From Dermatemys mawii (Eukaryota > Chordata > Testudines > Dermatemydidae), in the NCBI GenBank assembly GCA_007922305.1, contig ML677385.1, positions 5,916,336 to 5,980,335 of the forward strand: 64,000 nt of DNA, written 5' to 3'. This document shows positions 59,819-64,000 of the stretch, in pieces. The stretch's first letter is position 1. Each line of letters opens with the position of its first letter. A program made the translations under genes and the position numbers. The notes beneath the pieces are model-generated. The model ran no database searches. It was not told the origin of the DNA and saw only the letters and a list, made by a program, of their open reading frames with translations.

Positions 59819-60404
59819 TTATTAATATAGATAAATGTGTAGTAAACTTTAATAGGCATTAGACTGGGATCTGCTAAACTAAGTGAATGCATGCAAATAA
59901 AAGTACAGGAGAAATTTGTTAATTTGCATTTAACTAGCCTGGAAACTCCCTACTCCGCCCAGTGGTCTGCTCCCTGCTTCTCAGCAAAGATTTAACAGGA
60001 GAGTGTTATAAGAGTCAAATTACAAAACATTTCATTTACAAAAGTATATTTATGCTGTATTATTCTTACTTACTTCAGTTGCAAAATTCAATAATTCACT
60101 ATCAGTGTCCAAGTGAGTATAATTTAGTGAAGTCTATTGTATGAAAGAACATAATTTAGATAATGTTTCAGTTTCACATCTTCAATGTATAAAATATCCT
60201 GCATTAATACTACATGCATTGTACATGGAATTAAATGGCAGTACACTTTGAAATAAAAGCTTATTAAGTGATATACAATACATTTTATGTTGCACATGTG
60301 TAGGATACCTTGGGCCTGATTCTGCATTCTTTATTTGTTTGTTTCATTCTTTTGTTTATGCTTTGTTTTACTACTCATTGAGCAGAATTTTTTATTGAAC
60401 TCTC
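59819..60404. other. Intergenic DNA
   Basis: No recognised feature. Confidence 0.4.
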
Positions 60405-60860
60405 CACAGTGGCACCTAGGTCTTTTTTCCTCAGTGATTGTAGTTAATTTAGATGCCAAACGTGTGTACGAGTTCATATAATTTCTTCTGATGTGTATTA
60501 CCTTGAATTTGTCAACACAGAATCTTGTCTGCCATTTTGTTGCCCACTTACCTGTCTTTGACAGGAACTTTAGAAGTACCTTGCCATTTTCTCTAGTGTT
60601 CGCTATCCTAAATAATTCTGTCTCATCTGCAAATATTTCACATTTTTCAGATCATTAAACATATGTTAACTAAATAATCCTTGTCCTAGGATGGAAACTT
60701 AGGTACTCAGATTCTTTAATGGTCTGTGAGGAATTGTGTTAAAGGCTCTTTGGGAAAGTCCAAATAAAACTGTCAGCTGGTTATCTATTATTCTGTTGAT
60801 GTACTGAAAGAATTCTATCACATTAGAGAGGCACAATCCTAAAATGAAAAATAAGTACCC
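60405..60860 (-). mobile_element. CR1/L3-like LINE fragment, antisense
   Basis: ctgtctcatctgcaaatatt, cagatcattaaacatatgtta, aaaggctctttgggaaagtcc and tcacattagagaggcacaat follow the antisense order seen in old CR1/L3 RT regions. Highly diverged; no frame. Confidence 0.5.
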
Positions 60861-61372
60861 ATCTATGTTCTGGTTTTTCAAATTATCTTTGAAAATATTT
60901 TATTAAATTATGACACTAAAGTAACACAAATATTTAATAATAATAATAATACATTTTGAAAATGAAACCAGTTACTCACTGATTCCTTATTTTCACTAGT
61001 TTGCTTCACTTGAGGCAGGTATTTCCTTCCTTTTGCCTATCACTTCTGTCTGTGTGCTGCCTTTTGGCTATAATTAAATCCAAATAAGAAATGACTAGGT
61101 CTGACTCAGTTTAGATTGTAAAATATAAGGACATGGCAACATCCTGCACAACATTCCACCTTTTCCACATTATTAGTATTTAAAAAAAATAAAAACCTAC
61201 ACCTGGGTGTCCAACTTATGACACCTCTCCAAGGTCTGATTTGCAGCAGGTGGAGGCTTGGTGCTGTCTGAAAATCAGGCCCCTTTACTGTGTCTCAGGC
61301 TGGGCACACAAAAACAGAGGTAATCAACCGGATTATGCACTTTGCAAATGTCAAGCCCTACAAAGTGCTCCG
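60861..61372. other. Intergenic DNA with short AAT repeat
   Basis: A five-unit AAT run at 60936-60950; otherwise nothing recognisable. Confidence 0.45.
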
Positions 61373-62537
61373 CAGGGGCAGCAAGTTATATGGGCCTGCG
61401 GTGCGCATGCTTCAGGAATATTCAGGGCCCTCCAATGTTTGGGGCTAGGGTCTCTCTCCCAGTCCTGCCTGATGCCCCTGTGGGCTGCTGCTGTGTGCCT
61501 GCCCTGGAGCGTCTCCCATCCCCACCTGCCACTGCTGTGTGCCTCTTGGGGCCCCGCCTCCTGCCCTTGGGCGATTTAAAAGGGTCCGGGGGTGGGGGGA
61601 CCTTGGCTGCTGCCACTGTTGCAGACACAGGGTTAAGGTGGCTTCCTGTCGGCCTCTTTCTGTGCCCCTCCCAGAAGCAACTGGAATGGCCCTACAGTCC
61701 AGGTGTATGTGTGCGCAGGGGGGCGTCTCCGTGTGCTGTCCCTGCCCTGAGCGCCAACTCTGTAGCTCCAATTGGCTGGGAACTGCGGTCAATGGGAGCT
61801 ACAGAGGCACTGCCTGTGGGCAGCAGCACATCAGAGACCCCCCAGACCCCCCGCCTAGGAGCTGCTGCCATAGTGGGGTGCAGGTCACTTTTGGGACTCA
61901 TCCGAGGTAAGCGCTACAGCTCTCACCCACTCCTGCACCCCAACCCCTTGCCCCAGTCCAGAGCCTGCACCCAAACTCCTTCCCAGAGCCCACCCCCTGC
62001 ATCCCATCCCCCTGCTCCAGCCCAGAGTCACCCCTCCATACCCAAACTCTAAGAGTCCGCACCACTTGCTCCTTCCCACATCCCAGACCAGAGCCTGCAC
62101 CCAAACTCTCTCCCAGAGTCCACATCCCAACCCCCCCCCCACACCCAAATTTCCTCCTAGCCCGAGGTAGGCAACTGATGGCACACAAGCTGATTTTCAG
62201 TGGCACTCACATTGCCCAGCTCCTGGCCGTTAGTTTGGGGGGGGCTCTGTATTTTAATTTTAAATAAAGCTTCTTAAACATTTTAAAAACCTTGTTTACT
62301 TTATATACAATAGTTTAGTTCTATATTATAGATTTACAGCAAGAGACCTTCTAAAAATGTTAAAATGTATCACTGGCCCGTGAAACCTTAAATTGGAGTG
62401 ACTACATGAAGACTGGGCACAGCACTTCTGAAAGGCTGCCGACCCCTGGCCTAGCCCCTTAGGTAGGCGGGGGGGGGAGGGGCAGGACTTGAACCTGTTC
62501 TGGCACCACCAAAAATTATACAAACCTGCCGCCCCTG
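61373..62537. mobile_element. hAT-type element next to the MED14 CpG island
   Basis: Left end caggggcagcaagttatatg; right end (other strand) caggggcggcaggtttgtat. Interior includes degenerate repeats of gagcctgcacccaaactc (61950-62130). A separate hAT sits inside at 62164-62449. No 8-bp duplication was found. The large frames across it on both strands (up to 236 codons) coincide with its GC-rich interior and lack domains. Confidence 0.6.
62164..62449. mobile_element. 286-bp hAT element with perfect duplication
   Basis: gaggtaggcaactgatggca at the left and gaaaggctgccgacccctgg at the right. cctagccc flanks it exactly on both sides (62156-62163, 62450-62457). Interior text (gctgattttcagtggcactc; aaatgttaaaatgtatcact) belongs to a common turtle hAT. 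It inserted into the larger element at 61373-62537. Confidence 0.88.
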
Positions 62538-62900
62538 AGGGTGTGGTTCCACGTGATGCCCCTGAGGCGAGGCCCGAGGCCCACCAGAGACAGCCCGGTC
62601 ACCCGACTAGAGCAGCGACCGCTTCCCGCCACCTCCCGGCTCCTAGCAGCGGCGGACCGGGCTCGCTGCCGCGCGCTGCTCCGCCCCCTCACGCTAGAGC
62701 AGCCCCTCCCCCCCGGCTATCTCGCTCTCCAGACTCGTCCCCACCCGGACTCGCGCCTGCCCCAGCCTCTGTCCGCGCTCGACGTTCTCTCCTCCCCCGC
62801 GCGCTGCCGCTTGCTTGGACCGTTGCGCTTTAGCCCCGCCCCCGGCGCTGCCCTGAGGGAGTCGCCGTTCAGCCCTGGGCCCGTGGGGGGAGGAGGGGAG

Positions 62901-62980
62901 CTTGCCGGAAGGGTTCTCTTTCCGGTCCGCTGCAGCGGTTCTCTTCCGGTTCAGTATCCTCCTCCCCATCATGGCGGCGG
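62901..62980 (+). promoter_or_regulatory. MED14: MED14 core promoter, ETS and YY1 sites
   Basis: Three ETS-type cores (ccggaa, 62905-62910; ttccgg, 62920-62925; ttccgg, 62944-62949) lie just upstream of a YY1-type site (catcatggcggc, 62968-62979). No TATA box is seen. ETS plus downstream YY1 is a common arrangement for housekeeping genes, where YY1 lies near the start site. Transcription would then begin about 62950-62975, leaving a ~160-180-base leader. The start site is inferred. Confidence 0.65.
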
Positions 62981-63003
62981 CCCCTGCGCCCAGCGGGCTC
63001 TGA
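62971..63003 (+). CDS. Possible upstream ORF of MED14
   Basis: An ATG inside the YY1-type site opens a 10-codon frame (MAAAPAPSGL, then TGA). It lies 129 bases before the MED14 ATG and in another frame. It would be in the leader only if transcription starts before 62971. If real, it could reduce initiation at the MED14 start. No protein evidence can be given. Confidence 0.35.
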   Translation: MAAAPAPSGL

Positions 63004-63131
63004 GTTCCGCGGAGGCTCCTGGCGCCGCTTTCTTTCCCCGTCCCCCGCTGCCGGAGCTTGTCTGCGGCTGGTCCGGGTCCCGGGGGGGAGCCGGGGCCCC
63101 GCGCGCCCTTCCTGCCCGGGCTGACGCCCCC

Positions 63132-63316
63132 ATGGCGCCGGTACAGTTGGAGAGTAACCAGCTGGTCCCGGCCGGCGGCGGCCCCGCCTCGGCCCCGGCC
63201 CCCGCGGCCCCGGGCACCGCTGCGGCGGCGGCGGCCAGCCCCGGCTACCGGCTCAGCACCCTCATCGACTTCCTGCTGCACCGGACCTACGCGGAGCTGA
63301 CGGTGCTGGCGGACCT
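63132..63316 (+). CDS. MED14: MED14 exon 1, coding part
   Basis: Encodes the N-terminus of Mediator subunit 14, the scaffold linking head, middle and tail of Mediator in the nucleus. Residues MAPVQLESNQLVP, an Ala/Pro/Gly-rich spacer with a short poly-Ala (AAAAAA) coded by GCG repeats, then SPGYRLSTLIDFLLHRTYAE match the conserved vertebrate start. The ATG at 63132 (c at -3, G at +4) is chosen because the conserved protein begins there; the upstream in-frame extension is compositional. The exon has 61 full codons plus two bases of a Leu codon, then a GTGAGT donor at 63317. The spacer looks shorter than in human. The rest of the gene lies beyond the window. Confidence 0.95.
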
Positions 63317-64000
63317 GTGAGTGCCGCACTCGGCGCCCTGCTCCTTGGGGTGGAGGGAGGGTGCTGGGTGCTCAGAGCTGCCCCTGCCCGAAGCCTGCAC
63401 CCCGGGGGAGCTAGCCTCTGCGCGGCTTTGTACTTGCTCCAGGTTCATCCCATCCCCTGCGAAGTGCTTAAGGGGATCTGTCAAATGGTCTAAAAGGTGG
63501 AGCTCAGAGAAAATGCTTGCACGTTGTTTCTTTTATTCAGAAAACAATTTAAATTTGGCTCTAAATTAATTTTAATGACTTTGGAACATGCAAGTTTTTA
63601 AATTATCTACATTAGTAATGTGGTAAACTATGAGCGATTCTTAAAATTCTAACATCTCAGACTTAAGTGCTTTAAAATAAAGAATAGCTTGAACAATGAG
63701 AACAAGTTAGTCCATCTTTGTCTTGTTTCCTCCTACTATTGGTTGCTGCAATGCTTGATTTGAAAACACAAAGAAGGAGTGAACTTAAATCTGAACAATT
63801 TAATTTAGTGTTTAAATTACTTCTCTTGAGTTATTCTGATTAATGTCACAGGGTGGTGGAGGTGGGTATATGGAAAGCAGTAACTTGTTGGGCCACTGGG
63901 AAAGTACCTGTAGCTCTGTGCAGAACAAGAACTACTGAATCTGATGATGTAAACTGTATATCCGTGAACTAGCTTATACTCGTGATGTGCCCAGCCACTT
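63317..64000 (+). other. MED14: MED14 intron 1, 5' part
   Basis: Starts with the donor GTGAGT; GC-rich for a few bases then AT-rich. No further exon or repeat is seen to the window end. Confidence 0.8.

Larger units (their letters stand above)
62538..63345 (+). promoter_or_regulatory. MED14: CpG island of MED14
   Basis: By eye, GC content and CG dinucleotide frequency rise sharply from about 62540 and fall by about 63345. The surrounding DNA is AT-rich and CG-poor. It spans the promoter, 5' untranslated region and exon 1. It abuts a hAT element at its left edge. Confidence 0.85.

Noticed and set aside
61342..62052. 236-codon frame next to MED14
   Set aside because: It lies wholly in a hAT element, overlaps long frames on the other strand and has no domain; it is a product of GC-rich composition.
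62541..63131. N-terminal extension of MED14 from an in-frame ATG at 62541
   Set aside because: The conserved MED14 protein starts at 63132. The upstream frame is GC-driven, has no conserved feature and begins in the flank of a hAT element.
1..64000. tRNA, rRNA, CRISPR array or bacterial features
   Set aside because: None is visible. The only direct repeats are eukaryotic transposon parts and low-complexity tracts.

Overview
The window looks like vertebrate, non-avian sauropsid DNA and most probably a turtle. It is AT-rich with large intergenic spans. It is dominated by CR1 LINEs, Penelope-like elements (PLEs), MIR/CORE-SINE relics, hAT elements with 8-bp target duplications, and Harbinger-type MITEs with 3-bp duplications. 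The only host gene supported is the first coding exon of MED14 (Mediator subunit 14), at the extreme right on the plus strand, in a CpG island with a TATA-less ETS/YY1 promoter. The remaining ~62 kb is upstream intergenic DNA. By mammalian synteny this would be the interval separating the divergent MED14 and USP9X genes; that is inference, since USP9X itself is not seen.

Layout. 1-2.7 kb: AT-rich, a PLE-terminus hairpin and a MITE relic. 2.7-5.9 kb: a nearly full-length, frameshifted CR1 with a 104-bp hAT MITE inside. 8.7-10.4 kb (minus): a nearly intact gene for a ~550-residue Cys-rich, possibly DDE-type protein of a family I cannot name, broken by one frameshift; just upstream lie four TGATGCAAT-type sites. 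12.0-13.5 kb: another LINE family (RT plus C-terminal zinc finger, minus). 13.9-15.9 kb: MITE, then an antisense PLE split by a hAT. 15.9-31 kb: mostly unique DNA with scattered MITEs, a PLE end, a MIR and a CR1 tail. 31.3-31.8 kb: LTR-like sequence with a 96-bp tandem repeat. 32.9-38.4 kb: nested MITEs, hATs and LTR-like sequence. 42.8-45.9 kb: a CR1 split by a 1.1-kb hAT and an LTR-like insertion. 46.6-47.8 kb: a large inverted repeat made from two PLE ends, with a hAT inside. 49.2-49.8 kb: a pogo/Tigger-type element. 52-57.5 kb: hATs and an antisense CR1. 58.0-58.9 kb: a Harbinger transposase relic whose end matches the MITE ends elsewhere. 59.0-59.4 kb: a duplicated palindromic GC-rich unit. 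61.4-62.5 kb: a hAT, with another nested in it, abutting the MED14 CpG island. 62.5-64 kb: MED14 promoter, exon 1 and start of intron 1.

No tRNA, rRNA, CRISPR or prokaryotic feature is visible. Repeat family names come from remembered consensus patterns; ends and target duplications marked as seen were read directly from the sequence.
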